Source: SLHU01 sp009929975
Lineage (GTDB): Bacteria; Bacillota; Clostridia; Saccharofermentanales; UBA5734
Reading direction: 5' to 3'
Length of the DNA stretch: 64,000 nucleotides
Assembly: GCA_040776905.1 (NCBI GenBank)
Contig: JAXGZQ010000001.1
Span: forward strand, 992,001-1,056,000
Under the pieces are notes generated by a model. That model was given only the letters and a program-made list of their open reading frames with translations, was not told the origin of the DNA and ran no database searches. The position numbers were made by a program, and so were the translations under genes. This document shows positions 1 to 8,499 of this stretch, one piece after another; position 1 is the first letter of the stretch; every line of letters begins with the position of its first letter.

Positions 1-606
1 GACCAGATGCGAATACCGCCAGCGCTGCGCGAAAAAGATCAGACCTGATGTATAGAAGAGACCGCCGGCGATGATCAACCCGACATTCGCCGGCCGGGCG
101 GCCCGCAAAAACAGCGGCATGCACAGAACGATGCCCCAGCCCATTCCCAGATACATCAGGATTGAGATGATCCAGGTAAGCCGGTTGCGGCGAAATCCAA
201 CGGCCTTGAACAAGATGCCGGCCAGAACCAGCAGCCATTCAGCGGCGAACAGCAGCCAGCCGGCCGTTCCGCCGATCACGGTCAGCGCGATTGGTGTATA
301 GGAGCCGGCGATGGCCAGAAAAATCGCCATATGATCCAACTGGTTCCAGAATCGCTTGCTGCTGTGATCGGCCGGCAAAATGTGGTAGACGGCGGATGCT
401 GTAAACATCAAAACCAGGCAGAGAATAAAGACAAGGACTGATAGGCCGGCAGGCCAGAGATCCAGATCAGGCTGGCGCAGCAGATAACCGAGGGCGGTTG
501 GCAGGGAAAGCAGCAGGAACAGCGCGGACACGCCGTGGGTCAGCGCGTTCGCCTTTTCTTCCGCCCGGCTCAGCGGGTATTGCGGTGTCACTTTGTCTGA
601 CGGCAT
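1..606 (-). CDS. Hemolysin III / PAQR-family membrane protein (3' end beyond window)
   Basis: The reading frame starts at an ATG whose first base is 606 on the minus strand and stays open to base 1, so the C-terminus lies outside the window. The 202 visible residues begin MPSDKVTPQYPLSRAEEKAN followed by ALTHG, the N-terminal pattern of the hemolysin III (YqfA/PAQR) family. They continue through about six hydrophobic segments, with SAVYH and LDHMAIFLAIAGSYTP, which are the conserved family blocks carrying the His/Asp residues. An AAAGGCAG-like ribosome site precedes the ATG. The family is integral to the membrane; the haemolysin name is historical and the bacterial function is poorly defined. 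It is divergent from the hydrogenase operon. Identification to family level is firm. Confidence 0.85.
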   Translation of the reverse strand, partial: MPSDKVTPQYPLSRAEEKANALTHGVSALFLLLSLPTALGYLLRQPDLDLWPAGLSVLVFILCLVLMFTASAVYHILPADHSSKRFWNQLDHMAIFLAIAGSYTPIALTVIGGTAGWLLFAAEWLLVLAGILFKAVGFRRNRLTWIISILMYLGMGWGIVLCMPLFLRAARPANVGLIIAGGLFYTSGLIFFAQRWRYSHLV

Positions 607-712
607 TCATCTGCCTTTCCGCCCGTCTGCTGATCCTCTGATCAGGCCGTGAGCACTCCAGAGTCTATCATATCCGCTGCAGAGCAACAAGCCGCCACCG
701 CTGAAACCGAGG

Positions 713-741
713 TTTCCACAGACCCATTCCTGCGCTATAAT
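713..741 (+). promoter_or_regulatory. Candidate sigma-A promoter of the hydrogenase operon
   Basis: TTTCCA at 713-718 is followed 17 bases later by a perfect TATAAT at 736-741. A start of transcription near 748 would leave a short leader before the GTG at 795. That argues against an ATG at 747 as the translation start of the first gene. Confidence 0.6.
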
Positions 742-794
742 GAGCGATGCGAGAGGAGGTGGAAAACAGGCTCCGACCGGCAGCGGAGACTTCC

Positions 795-1100
795 GTGAAC
801 AGTCTGTTTTCAGTCAGAAATATGAAAGTCATCAAAATTGAAGTTTGCGCGGGAACCCACTGTACCATGCTGGGCTCTTCAGACATCATGGATGCCATCG
901 CCGGATTGAATGATGAAGGCCAGCTGCTCTGTCCGGATTGCCAGCTTGAGATCGTCCCGATTCCCTGCACCGGCGACTGTGATCACGGGCGGCTGTCCCC
1001 GATTGTCCGGATCAATGGTGAGCAGTTGAATCAGGCCGACAGCGCGACCGTCATGGCGCGAATCATGACAATGGCCGGAAATGACGGCCGGAAAGGCTGA
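795..1100 (+). CDS. Thioredoxin-fold [2Fe-2S] ferredoxin (NuoE-like), hydrogenase partner
   Basis: A protein of about 101 aa with the cysteine pattern of the thioredoxin-like ferredoxin/NuoE 24-kDa family: C-x4-C in CAGTHC near its start and C-x3-C in CTGDC further on, with an extra CPDC between. This fold holds one [2Fe-2S] cluster and passes electrons between partner proteins. GTG at 795 is chosen because GGAG lies 6 bases upstream and the likely transcript begins near 748; ATG at 822 (MKVIKIEVC) is the alternative and marks where family similarity begins. The stop is 3 bases before the hydrogenase start, so the two are almost certainly co-translated. The inferred role is electron delivery to the hydrogenase. 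The electron donor is unknown because no NuoF-like flavoprotein is adjacent. Confidence 0.8.
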   Translation: MNSLFSVRNMKVIKIEVCAGTHCTMLGSSDIMDAIAGLNDEGQLLCPDCQLEIVPIPCTGDCDHGRLSPIVRINGEQLNQADSATVMARIMTMAGNDGRKG

Positions 1101-1103
1101 ATC

Positions 1104-2627
1104 ATGCGTGGGATTTTTACTCCGATTACCAAAATCCGCCGCCAGGTCTTTACGGAGATTGCCCGCTTCGCCTATGAGCGTCCATTAGTCAGCCGCAATT
1201 TCAGCGTGCTTGATGAAGCCCCTTACCGGATTATCCCCGGCGAGGTCCCGCAATACCGGGAGAGCGTCTTCAAGGAACGGGCGATCGTGCGGGAACGGCT
1301 GCGGCTTGCCATGGGACTGCCGATGCGGCCGGCCAGCGAGCATCAGCCATTCACACGCGATATGGAGACGGCGTGCAGCGCGAATTACCAGATCCGTGAA
1401 CCGCTCGTCCAGGTGATTCCCTTTGCCTGTGAATCCTGCCCGACCGACCGCTTCCAGGTCACAGACAACTGCCGCAGATGCCTGGCCCATCCCTGTTCCA
1501 TTGTCTGCCCGGTCAAGGCGATCACCATCGAAAAGAGCGGCGCGGTGATCAATCAGGATCTGTGCATCAAATGCGGCCGTTGTGTCGAAGCCTGCCCCTA
1601 CCATGCGATTATCCGCTTCGGACGGCCCTGCGCCGAAGCCTGCGGAGCCAATGCCATCGACAGCGATGAGCTCGGCCGGGCGGTCATCAATCAGGATAAC
1701 TGTGTCGCCTGCGGTCTTTGTATGGTCAGCTGTCCTTTCGCGGCGATTTCTGACAAATCTGAAATTCTCCAGATCGTTTCGGCGATCCGGGAAGGGCGTC
1801 CGGTCTACGCGGAAATCGCGCCGTCTTTTGTCGGCCAGTTCGGTCCACTGGCCAAACCCGGACAGATTCTTGCCGGCATCCTCGCCCTGGGTTTCCGCGA
1901 TGTGGTTGAAGTCGGGCTCGGTGCTGATCTCGGTTCTCTGCATGAAGCTGATATTTTTCTGGAGCGGGTTCCCGAAAAGCAGCGTTTCCTGGGGACCAGC
2001 TGCTGTCCCTCCTGGGAGGACTTTGCCCGGAAAACGGCACCCGATCTGGATGACTGTATTGCCAGCGCGCACACACCGATGGTCGCGACCGCGATTCATA
2101 TCAAGCAGCAGGACCCGCAGGCCCGCGTTGTCTTCATCGGGCCCTGTGTCGCGAAAAAGCGTGAAGCGCTGGAGCCGGATGTTCAGCCCTATGTTGATTA
2201 TGTCCTGACGTTTGAAGAGCTGATGGGCATGTTCAGCGCCCACTCGATCGAACTGACCGATATGGACGAACTGCCCTTCACCGATTCGGCATCACGTGAC
2301 GGCCGTGGCTACGCGGTCGCCGGCGGTGTTGCCGATGCCATTCGCCATACCATTGAACGCAGGCATCCGGGACATGCTGTTCCGGTCATGAAGGCTGACA
2401 GTCTGCAAGACTGCCGCAAGATGCTGCTGCTCGCGCGGGCCGGCAAGGCGGACGGGCACCTGCTGGAGGGTATGGCCTGTCCGGGAGGCTGTATCGGAGG
2501 TCCCGGCACTCTGAGCCAGATCAACCGGTCCGGCAAGGCGGTCCAGGCTTTCTCGGAAAAATCACCTTACCGCGACGCGACTGAAAATCCCCGGATAGCA
2601 GCCTCGTCAGATGAAGCGCCGCACTGA
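1104..2627 (+). CDS. Monomeric [FeFe]-hydrogenase, H-cluster subunit
   Basis: A 507-aa protein. The N-terminal half carries several Fe-S cluster motifs: a CESCP...CRRC stretch near residue 109, CIKCGRCVEACP near 153, CAEAC near 176 and CVACGLCMVSCP near 200. The C-terminal half carries the three H-cluster signatures: TSCCPSW (~298, including the proton-relay cysteine), GPCVAKKREA (~345, where most group A enzymes have MPCxxK) and EGMACPGGCIGG (~455). The PC motif without Met and the ferredoxin-like N-terminus without a NuoG domain suggest a group B-type enzyme rather than a bifurcating group A3 enzyme. It would reversibly reduce protons to H2 in the cytoplasm, disposing of fermentation electrons. 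Maturases HydE, HydF and HydG are not in this window. The start follows GGAAAGG. The H-cluster identity is very secure; the subgroup is inferred. Confidence 0.95.
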   Translation: MRGIFTPITKIRRQVFTEIARFAYERPLVSRNFSVLDEAPYRIIPGEVPQYRESVFKERAIVRERLRLAMGLPMRPASEHQPFTRDMETACSANYQIREPLVQVIPFACESCPTDRFQVTDNCRRCLAHPCSIVCPVKAITIEKSGAVINQDLCIKCGRCVEACPYHAIIRFGRPCAEACGANAIDSDELGRAVINQDNCVACGLCMVSCPFAAISDKSEILQIVSAIREGRPVYAEIAPSFVGQFGPLAKPGQILAGILALGFRDVVEVGLGADLGSLHEADIFLERVPEKQRFLGTSCCPSWEDFARKTAPDLDDCIASAHTPMVATAIHIKQQDPQARVVFIGPCVAKKREALEPDVQPYVDYVLTFEELMGMFSAHSIELTDMDELPFTDSASRDGRGYAVAGGVADAIRHTIERRHPGHAVPVMKADSLQDCRKMLLLARAGKADGHLLEGMACPGGCIGGPGTLSQINRSGKAVQAFSEKSPYRDATENPRIAASSDEAPH

Positions 2628-2681
2628 GGCTGAAGATCATATTTCTCATCACTTGTTACGGCATAAATGGCATGAATACGC

Positions 2682-2687
2682 TATAAT
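2682..2687 (+). promoter_or_regulatory. Candidate -10 element of the enolase gene
   Basis: A perfect TATAAT lies 52 bases upstream of the enolase ATG. The best upstream boxes (TTGTTA at 2653-2658, TTACGG at 2656-2661) sit at 23 and 20 bases, longer than the usual 17, so the -35 is uncertain. Confidence 0.4.
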
Positions 2688-2738
2688 ACTTAATGGCAAA
2701 CAATAAATGACCCGATAAAGGGACAAGGAGGCACTACC

Positions 2739-4052
2739 ATGCTACAGGAACTGATGATTATTGACGTGATCGCCCGTGAGATCATTGACTCGCGCGGCAA
2801 CCCGACCGTTGAGGCCGATGTCTATCTGGAAGATGGCACCGTCGGCCGTGCGGCCGTACCTTCAGGTGCGTCAACCGGCGCGTTTGAAGCGGTTGAACTG
2901 CGTGATGAAGATCCCGGCCGTTATCTGGGCAAAGGCGTTCAGAAAGCTGTCCGCCACATCAATGAACTGATCTCGCCTGAACTGATTGGTTTCAATGTTT
3001 ATGACCAATACGGGCTGGACACCATGCTGATTGAGCTCGACGGAACCGAAAACAAAGGCAAGCTCGGCGCCAACGCCCTGCTGGCCGTCTCACTGGCCGC
3101 GGCGAAAGCCGCAGCGGAAAGCCTGGGGCAGGATCTGTTCCAGTACCTCGGCGGTGTCAACGCTCACATCCTGCCCGTTCCGATGATGAACATCATCAAC
3201 GGCGGCAAGCACGCTGACAACAGCATCAACCTGCAGGAATTCATGATCATGCCGGCGGGTGCCAGTACCTTCCGCGAAGGACTGCAATGGAGCATCGAAG
3301 TCTTCCATACCCTGAAAAAACTGCTGCAGAGCAAGGGCTACGCGACCGCCGTCGGTGACGAAGGCGGATTTGCTCCGAACTTCGAGAGCGATGAGCAGGC
3401 TCTGGAATTCATTGTTGAAGCCATCAAGAAAGCCGGTTTCCGTCCGGGTGACGATTTTGTCATCGCAATGGACGCGGCCGCGACCGAACTGTATGAAGAA
3501 GCCGCCAAAGCCGGCAAACCGGGCCAGTATCTGTTCTGGAAAGCCGGTGTCTACAAGACGCGTGACGAAATGGTTGATTTCTGGGCCGATCTGGCCGAGC
3601 GCTACCCGATCATCTCACTCGAAGATGGTCTGGCTGAAGATGACTGGGAAGGCTGGGCGCTGCTCAATGAGAAACTGGGCGACAAGCTTCAGCTGGTCGG
3701 CGACGATCTGTTCGTCACCAACACCACCCGTATCCAGAAAGGCATCGATGAGAAAGTCGCCAATTCCGTGCTGATCAAACTGAATCAGATCGGTACGCTG
3801 ACCGAAACCATGCAGGCCGTTGAGATGAGTATGCGGACCGGCTGGACCGCGATTCTCTCACATCGTTCAGGCGAAACCGAAGATGTCACCATCGCTGATC
3901 TGGTCGTCGCGATGAACGCGGGACAGATCAAGACAGGCGCGCCGTCGAGAACCGATCGTGTCGCCAAGTACAATCAGCTGCTGCGGATTGAAGAGACCCT
4001 GGGCGATGCCGCCGCTTATGCCGGCTGGAGCGCGTTCAAAGTCAAACAGTAA
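2739..4052 (+). CDS. eno: Enolase (phosphopyruvate hydratase)
   Basis: A 437-aa protein that aligns throughout with bacterial enolase, which interconverts 2-phosphoglycerate and phosphoenolpyruvate in glycolysis. Visible signatures are AREIIDSRGNPTVEADV at the N-terminus, GGKHADNSINLQEFMIMP, the metal-binding region ISLEDGLAEDDW, LIKLNQIGTLTET, and SHRSGETEDVTIADL, which carries catalytic-loop residues. AAGGAGG lies about 7 bases before the chosen ATG. The protein has a few residues more than usual before the conserved start (MLQEL before MIIDVIAREI). It abuts the convergent aminotransferase gene with no gap and no visible terminator. Glycolytic housekeeping gene; identification is secure. 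Confidence 0.98.
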   Translation: MLQELMIIDVIAREIIDSRGNPTVEADVYLEDGTVGRAAVPSGASTGAFEAVELRDEDPGRYLGKGVQKAVRHINELISPELIGFNVYDQYGLDTMLIELDGTENKGKLGANALLAVSLAAAKAAAESLGQDLFQYLGGVNAHILPVPMMNIINGGKHADNSINLQEFMIMPAGASTFREGLQWSIEVFHTLKKLLQSKGYATAVGDEGGFAPNFESDEQALEFIVEAIKKAGFRPGDDFVIAMDAAATELYEEAAKAGKPGQYLFWKAGVYKTRDEMVDFWADLAERYPIISLEDGLAEDDWEGWALLNEKLGDKLQLVGDDLFVTNTTRIQKGIDEKVANSVLIKLNQIGTLTETMQAVEMSMRTGWTAILSHRSGETEDVTIADLVVAMNAGQIKTGAPSRTDRVAKYNQLLRIEETLGDAAAYAGWSAFKVKQ

Positions 4053-5276
4053 TCAACTGATGGCTGAGGCCAGAACCGTAAGCCGCTGCAGCGCAGCGGT
4101 GAGAGCGGCTTCAGGCAAAGCGAAATTGAGCCGTTCAAACGGACGGCCATGATCACCAAACCAGGAGCCGGGCGACATAAACAGCCCGGCTTCTTTTTTA
4201 AACTTACTTTGCCGCTCAGCTTCAGTCAGAGGCCAGCCGCTGAAATCCAGCCAGGCCAGATACGATCCTTCCGGCAGCAGGCACCGGACCGGGGCTGCCA
4301 ATCGCTCCAACGTGTTTCCAAGCTGCTGTCGATTGGCAGTCAGCCGGTGGATCAGCGCATCGTACCACTCATCCGCCGATGTATAGGCGATTTCGCAGGC
4401 CAGTGCCGCCACTGTCGATGAACCGCCGGCGCCGGACCGTTGTATCGCCTGTTCCACTCGCCGTCGAAGAAGGGCATCCACGATGATCAGATTGGCGACG
4501 CCCAGTCCGGCCAGATTAAACGTTTTGCCGGGCGAAGTGGCAATGATGGCGCGTTCGGCCAGTTCCGGACAGGCCCGCAGCAGAACATGATGCCGGTTCG
4601 GCGCGTAGACCAGATCATGGTGAATCTCGTCGGAAAGGACCATCAGATCGTGCCGGATACAGATCCGGGCCAGTTCACGCAGTTCCGCCTCGTGCCAGAC
4701 ACGTCCGACAGGGTTGTGCGGACTGCAGAATATCAGCAATTTGCAGCGCGGATCGGCGGCTTTTTGTTCCAGATCAGCAAAGTTGATGGTGTAGTGGCCG
4801 TCGGACGCCTGCAGAGGGTTTTCAACCACCGTTCGGCCGGTCCGCTGAATCGCCGTCCGGAACGGCTGATACACCGGCGTCTGGATGATCACGCCATCAC
4901 CGGGATCGGTCAGCGCTTCAATAACGGGGTAAAGCGAGTAGACAACGCCCGGTACCCGGACCAGCCATTCGGGGCCAACCGCAAAATCATGACGGCGTTT
5001 CATCCACCCGGTTACCGCCTGAGCATAGGATTCCCTTTGCCGGTGGTAGCCGTAAATGCCGCTCTGTGCCTGCTCGATCAGGCCGTCTCGAATGGTCGGC
5101 GCAATCCAAAAATCCATATCAGCGACTGAAAGCGGGAAGGCCGTCGGATCATCACGCCAGCGGGGATCCTGCTCCAGTTCCTGCCATTTTGCCGCTGCCT
5201 GACCGATCCGGCGGGTCATCGGATTGAAGCACTGTTCCAATCGGTAGGATTCTGAAAAAACGCGTTGCTGCTGCAT
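4053..5276 (-). CDS. patB: PatB/MalY-type PLP enzyme, probable cystathionine beta-lyase (C-S lyase)
   Basis: A 407-aa fold-type I PLP enzyme of the MalY/PatB class. The N-terminal PLSVADMDFWIAPTIRDGL, the GIYGY block, CSPHNPVGRVW and LSDEIHHDLVY (cofactor-binding Asp) are family hallmarks. SPGKTFNLAGL near residue 249 holds the Schiff-base lysine. Such enzymes cleave cystathionine, or cysteine conjugates, to pyruvate, ammonia and a thiol; some moonlight as regulators (MalY). GAGGAG lies 9 bases before the ATG. It stands alone, convergent with eno, with the two stop codons directly adjacent. The class is secure; the physiological substrate (methionine synthesis or thiol release) cannot be told from sequence. 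Confidence 0.88.
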   Translation of the reverse strand: MQQQRVFSESYRLEQCFNPMTRRIGQAAAKWQELEQDPRWRDDPTAFPLSVADMDFWIAPTIRDGLIEQAQSGIYGYHRQRESYAQAVTGWMKRRHDFAVGPEWLVRVPGVVYSLYPVIEALTDPGDGVIIQTPVYQPFRTAIQRTGRTVVENPLQASDGHYTINFADLEQKAADPRCKLLIFCSPHNPVGRVWHEAELRELARICIRHDLMVLSDEIHHDLVYAPNRHHVLLRACPELAERAIIATSPGKTFNLAGLGVANLIIVDALLRRRVEQAIQRSGAGGSSTVAALACEIAYTSADEWYDALIHRLTANRQQLGNTLERLAAPVRCLLPEGSYLAWLDFSGWPLTEAERQSKFKKEAGLFMSPGSWFGDHGRPFERLNFALPEAALTAALQRLTVLASAIS

Positions 5277-5356
5277 CGTAAAAAACTCCTCATGTTAGAG
5301 CAGGCAGCCGGTTAAAATAACCAGCTGCCTGCAGATTGCATCAATTGTGAAAGCCA

Positions 5357-6442
5357 TCAGTCAAAAAAGACCGGTTGACCTGTTTTCGCTGACTCATAAA
5401 TGGCTTCGAGAAGCTGGGTCACGACATAGGCCTGTTCCGGCAAGACCACGGGATCTGTATCGTCTTCAATCGCCTTATAGAACCGGTACGCTTCCAGATC
5501 CTGCGGTTTCTGGGCTTCACCATCAAAAAACGCCACACCGCCGGCATCCAGATCCGGTTTCATGACATACGTCCGACTGTGCAGTTCTCCGTTGATCCGC
5601 AGACCATCTTTCATATCAGCGCCGGCTTCTGTTCCGCACAGGGTGGTTTTCGCTTCATCAACATCCAGTGTGTTCAGAGCCCAGCTGGCCTCCAGCATAA
5701 TGGTCGCGCCGTTTTTCATTGTAATAAAGCCGAACGCGGAGTCCTCCACCGTGAATTCTTTCGGGTCCCACGGACCGAACGCGTTCGCCGCGTTCTCCCG
5801 ATCAGCCAGTTTGCGATAGGTCGTTCCCATCACGGAACGGGGTTCATAATTATTCATTTCCCAGAGCGTCAAATCCAGCGCATGGGTACCGATGTCGATC
5901 AGCGGGCCGCCGCCCTGCTCTTCTTCATTGAGAAAGACACCCCATGTCGGAACCGCGCGTCTGCGGATGGCGTGGGCCTTGGCATAATAAATTTCACCCA
6001 GACGGCCTTCTTCCACCATCTGTTTAAGCAGGCGTGAGTCGCTGCGATGACGGCTCTGATAACCGATCGTCAGCTTCTTGCCGGTCCGTTTCGCTGCCTC
6101 CACCATCGCCTTCGCTTCCGCCGCCGTCTTGGCCATCGGCTTTTCACACATGACATGCTTGCCGGCTTCCAGTGCCGCGATCGTAATCGGAGCATGTGAT
6201 TTATTGGGGGTCAGAACATGAATCACGTCAAGGTCAGGCAGCGCAGCCAGTTCCAGATAATCCTCAAACACCCGGGCGTCCTCTGTCCCGTATTGAGCCG
6301 CTGCTTTTTCGGCACGTTCACGAATGATATCGCAGAACGCAACGATCTCTACATTCTTCAGTTTGCTTAATGCCGGTAGATGCTTATTTTCAGCGATGCC
6401 TCCGCAACCGACAATGCCAACGCGAAATTTCTTCTCAGCCAT
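5357..6442 (-). CDS. Gfo/Idh/MocA-family NAD(P)-dependent oxidoreductase
   Basis: A 361-aa protein. The start at 6442 (MAEKKFRVGIVGCGGIAENK) has AAGGAG upstream. An N-terminal Rossmann fold carries GIVGCGGIAENKH, followed by VLTPNKSHAPITIAALEAGK and the family's catalytic-lysine block CEKPMAKT. The C-terminal alpha/beta domain carries GGGPLIDIGTHALDL with the usual Asp/His pair. Enzymes of this family oxidise or reduce a sugar or cyclitol hydroxyl with a nicotinamide cofactor. It is the last gene of a minus-strand operon (ThuA-like, Gfo/Idh/MocA, isomerase, this gene), 35 bases after the isomerase gene. The substrate is not deducible, though C3 oxidation of a glycoside fits the neighbours. 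Confidence 0.9.
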   Translation of the reverse strand: MAEKKFRVGIVGCGGIAENKHLPALSKLKNVEIVAFCDIIRERAEKAAAQYGTEDARVFEDYLELAALPDLDVIHVLTPNKSHAPITIAALEAGKHVMCEKPMAKTAAEAKAMVEAAKRTGKKLTIGYQSRHRSDSRLLKQMVEEGRLGEIYYAKAHAIRRRAVPTWGVFLNEEEQGGGPLIDIGTHALDLTLWEMNNYEPRSVMGTTYRKLADRENAANAFGPWDPKEFTVEDSAFGFITMKNGATIMLEASWALNTLDVDEAKTTLCGTEAGADMKDGLRINGELHSRTYVMKPDLDAGGVAFFDGEAQKPQDLEAYRFYKAIEDDTDPVVLPEQAYVVTQLLEAIYESAKTGQPVFFD

Positions 6443-6477
6443 CGTATTTCTCCTTCTCTGCCCTTTCGGCCATCCAA

Positions 6478-7263
6478 TCAAATATCGTTCAGCCCCATCT
6501 CGCGCAGTGTCGCGCGGATATGCCGGCTGCTCATCGCGATGCTCTCAAACGGATCACGAATGAAGGCTTCCTGTTCAACGATCAACCCTCTGTCCAGTTG
6601 TCCCTGTTTTTCAACAAAATCAAAGATCGCCCGGAAATCAATCATGCCCTGACCAACTTCCACATTGATATCTTCACCCTTCATCCCGGCATAATTCTCG
6701 TTGATATCCTTGCAGTGGACCGGTCCGGCCCGCTCAGCCAGCTTTGTCAGATACGCCACCGGATCAACATCGGCATACTGTGCCCAGCAAAGATCAAGTT
6801 CAGCATACACTTGTCCCGGTTTCGTCAGTTCCATCAGCCAGTCGAGCAGGAACCGCCCTTCGACAACCGCGAATTCACTGGAATGATTGTGGTAGGCCAC
6901 GCGGATCCCGTAGGGCTCCAGGGCCACAGCGGTCCGGGTGAGCAGATCAGCCAGATCACGGCAGTCATCCACCGTCTTGAGCGGATAGCCCGGGCAGACC
7001 ACCCATTGCAGTCCCAGGGCCCTGCTGTCTTTCACGACATCCGGCAGATGATCACGCAGCTGCTGCCAACCGATATGGGACGAATGGCCTTTCAGACCGA
7101 TCCGGTCCAGTTCTGCGCGCAGATCAGTCGCGTCCAGTCCGCCGTACCCGGCAAATTCCACACAACCATAGCCGGCCGCCTTCACTTTTTCCAAAGATCC
7201 AATGAAATCTTTCTCCATCGCCTCACGGATGGAATAAAGCTGTAAACCAATCGGTACCGTCAT
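6478..7263 (-). CDS. Sugar phosphate isomerase/epimerase-like TIM-barrel protein
   Basis: A 261-aa protein of the AP-endonuclease-2/xylose-isomerase-like TIM-barrel superfamily (IolE/YcjR type). The strands VPIGLQLYSIREAMEKDF, GYGCVEFAGYGG, LKGHSSHIGW, VAYHNHSSEF, YAELDLCWAQYADVD and VHCKDINENY give the metal-binding Glu, His and Asp residues expected of the fold. ATG at 7263 is preferred over GTG at 7272 because GAGGTG sits 7 bases before it. In neighbourhoods like this one, such proteins act as 2-epimerases, dehydratases or 3-keto-glycoside-cleaving enzymes. It lies between two Gfo/Idh/MocA oxidoreductases, which supports a redox-assisted sugar conversion. No phosphate-specific feature is evident, so the phosphate in the family name should not be taken literally. 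Confidence 0.85.
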   Translation of the reverse strand: MTVPIGLQLYSIREAMEKDFIGSLEKVKAAGYGCVEFAGYGGLDATDLRAELDRIGLKGHSSHIGWQQLRDHLPDVVKDSRALGLQWVVCPGYPLKTVDDCRDLADLLTRTAVALEPYGIRVAYHNHSSEFAVVEGRFLLDWLMELTKPGQVYAELDLCWAQYADVDPVAYLTKLAERAGPVHCKDINENYAGMKGEDINVEVGQGMIDFRAIFDFVEKQGQLDRGLIVEQEAFIRDPFESIAMSSRHIRATLREMGLNDI

Positions 7264-7363
7264 CTCTGACACCTCATTTCCCTTTTTGCAGGCACCTGCC
7301 CACAGGAACCCGCGCGCTTCTGTTTTGAACTTAACAAATCAATCCGGGACGGTCAAGCGATGA

Positions 7364-8455
7364 TCAGGCCCGCCAGTCCGGATCAAGCGCATCCGGCCGG
7401 TCAAAGCGGCTCGACATCTGGTAGTGTCTGCCGGTATCAGCGGCCAGATGAATGCCATGCATGGTTTCCAGAACATGCAGCGCCAGTTCACCGCCAGCCC
7501 GCGGCCGGCCATCGCCCCGGGCCAGGCAGGCCGCCATATCCGCGACGCCAAGACCGCGGCTGTTTTCAGCATAGGGGCGTTCGATTGTGATCGTCTGCCA
7601 GTCATCGGAGCCGGCACGGCGCAGGCGGACGGGCCCACCGAAGGTGTTGGGATCGGGTACGGATAAGGTTCCCTCACTGCCGTAAATTTCTATGAACGGC
7701 AGATTCGCGTGCCAGACATCAAAGCTGGTCAGGATCGTCGCGATCGCGCCACATTCAAGTTCAAGGATACCGGTGACATGGGTCGGCACCTCGACGTCAA
7801 TCACTGTGCCATTCTGCGGTTGGCTGGTGATCGTCCGCTGCGCGAACGAGATCGCCGTGCTGCCGGTCACCCGACGGGCCGGTCCGAGCAGCGAGTATAG
7901 AGCCGTCAGATAATAAGGTCCCATATCAAACATCGGACCGCCGCCCTTCTGGTAATAAAAGGTCGGCGCGGGATGCCAGCTTTCATGTCCGTGACAGGTC
8001 ATGAAGGCGGTGGCGCCGATTGGCCGTCCGATCACGCCCTGGTCGATCAGATCGCGGCAGGTCTGCAGGCCGGCCCCGAGGAAAGTATCCGGCGCTCCGC
8101 CGATCAGCCGGTTCTTCTCTCCGGCCAGGCGGACCAGTTCACGGCCATCATCCAGTTCGATCGACAGGGGCTTTTCCACATAGACATGGTGGCCGGCCAG
8201 CAAGGCCCGCCGGCAGATATCCGCATGCCCGGCCGGTGTTGTCAAATTAAGAATGATGTCGATTTCCGGATCAGCCAGGAGTTCGTCTGTTGTCAGTACC
8301 CGCTCAACACCATATCTCGCGGCCTGAGCGGCTGCCGCCTCCGGCCGCAGATCCGCCACGGCACTGACCGTGACCGAATTGAACCGCTGAAGATTCTCCA
8401 GATAGATTCCACTGATATTGCCACATCCGATTACGCCGATTTTTGTTATTTCCAT
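7364..8455 (-). CDS. Gfo/Idh/MocA-family oxidoreductase, second copy
   Basis: A 363-aa paralogue-type relative of the oxidoreductase at 5357-6442, but clearly divergent. Rossmann motif IGVIGCGNISGIYLEN at the start; NLTTPAGHADICRRALLAG; YVEKPLSIE with the catalytic Lys; and GGGPMFDMGPYYLTAL in place of the GTHAL type active site. The change from His to a Tyr-containing loop suggests a different substrate from its neighbour. The GAGG element before the ATG is weak. It is second in the operon, 44 bases downstream of the ThuA-like gene and 100 bases upstream of the isomerase. Two non-identical oxidoreductases in one operon would fit one oxidation and one reduction step, or two positions on one sugar. 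Confidence 0.88.
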   Translation of the reverse strand: MEITKIGVIGCGNISGIYLENLQRFNSVTVSAVADLRPEAAAAQAARYGVERVLTTDELLADPEIDIILNLTTPAGHADICRRALLAGHHVYVEKPLSIELDDGRELVRLAGEKNRLIGGAPDTFLGAGLQTCRDLIDQGVIGRPIGATAFMTCHGHESWHPAPTFYYQKGGGPMFDMGPYYLTALYSLLGPARRVTGSTAISFAQRTITSQPQNGTVIDVEVPTHVTGILELECGAIATILTSFDVWHANLPFIEIYGSEGTLSVPDPNTFGGPVRLRRAGSDDWQTITIERPYAENSRGLGVADMAACLARGDGRPRAGGELALHVLETMHGIHLAADTGRHYQMSSRFDRPDALDPDWRA

Positions 8456-8499
8456 ACATTAATCCTCTGCATTTCGTACGGCCTGACGGCCGCCTCAAG

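Noticed and set aside
747..794. ATG at 747 as start of the ferredoxin gene
   Set aside because: The promoter at 713-741 would start transcription at about this base, leaving no leader; GTG 795 has a ribosome site.
1185..2243. Long open frame on the minus strand (352 codons)
   Set aside because: It is antisense to the [FeFe]-hydrogenase gene and has no family features.
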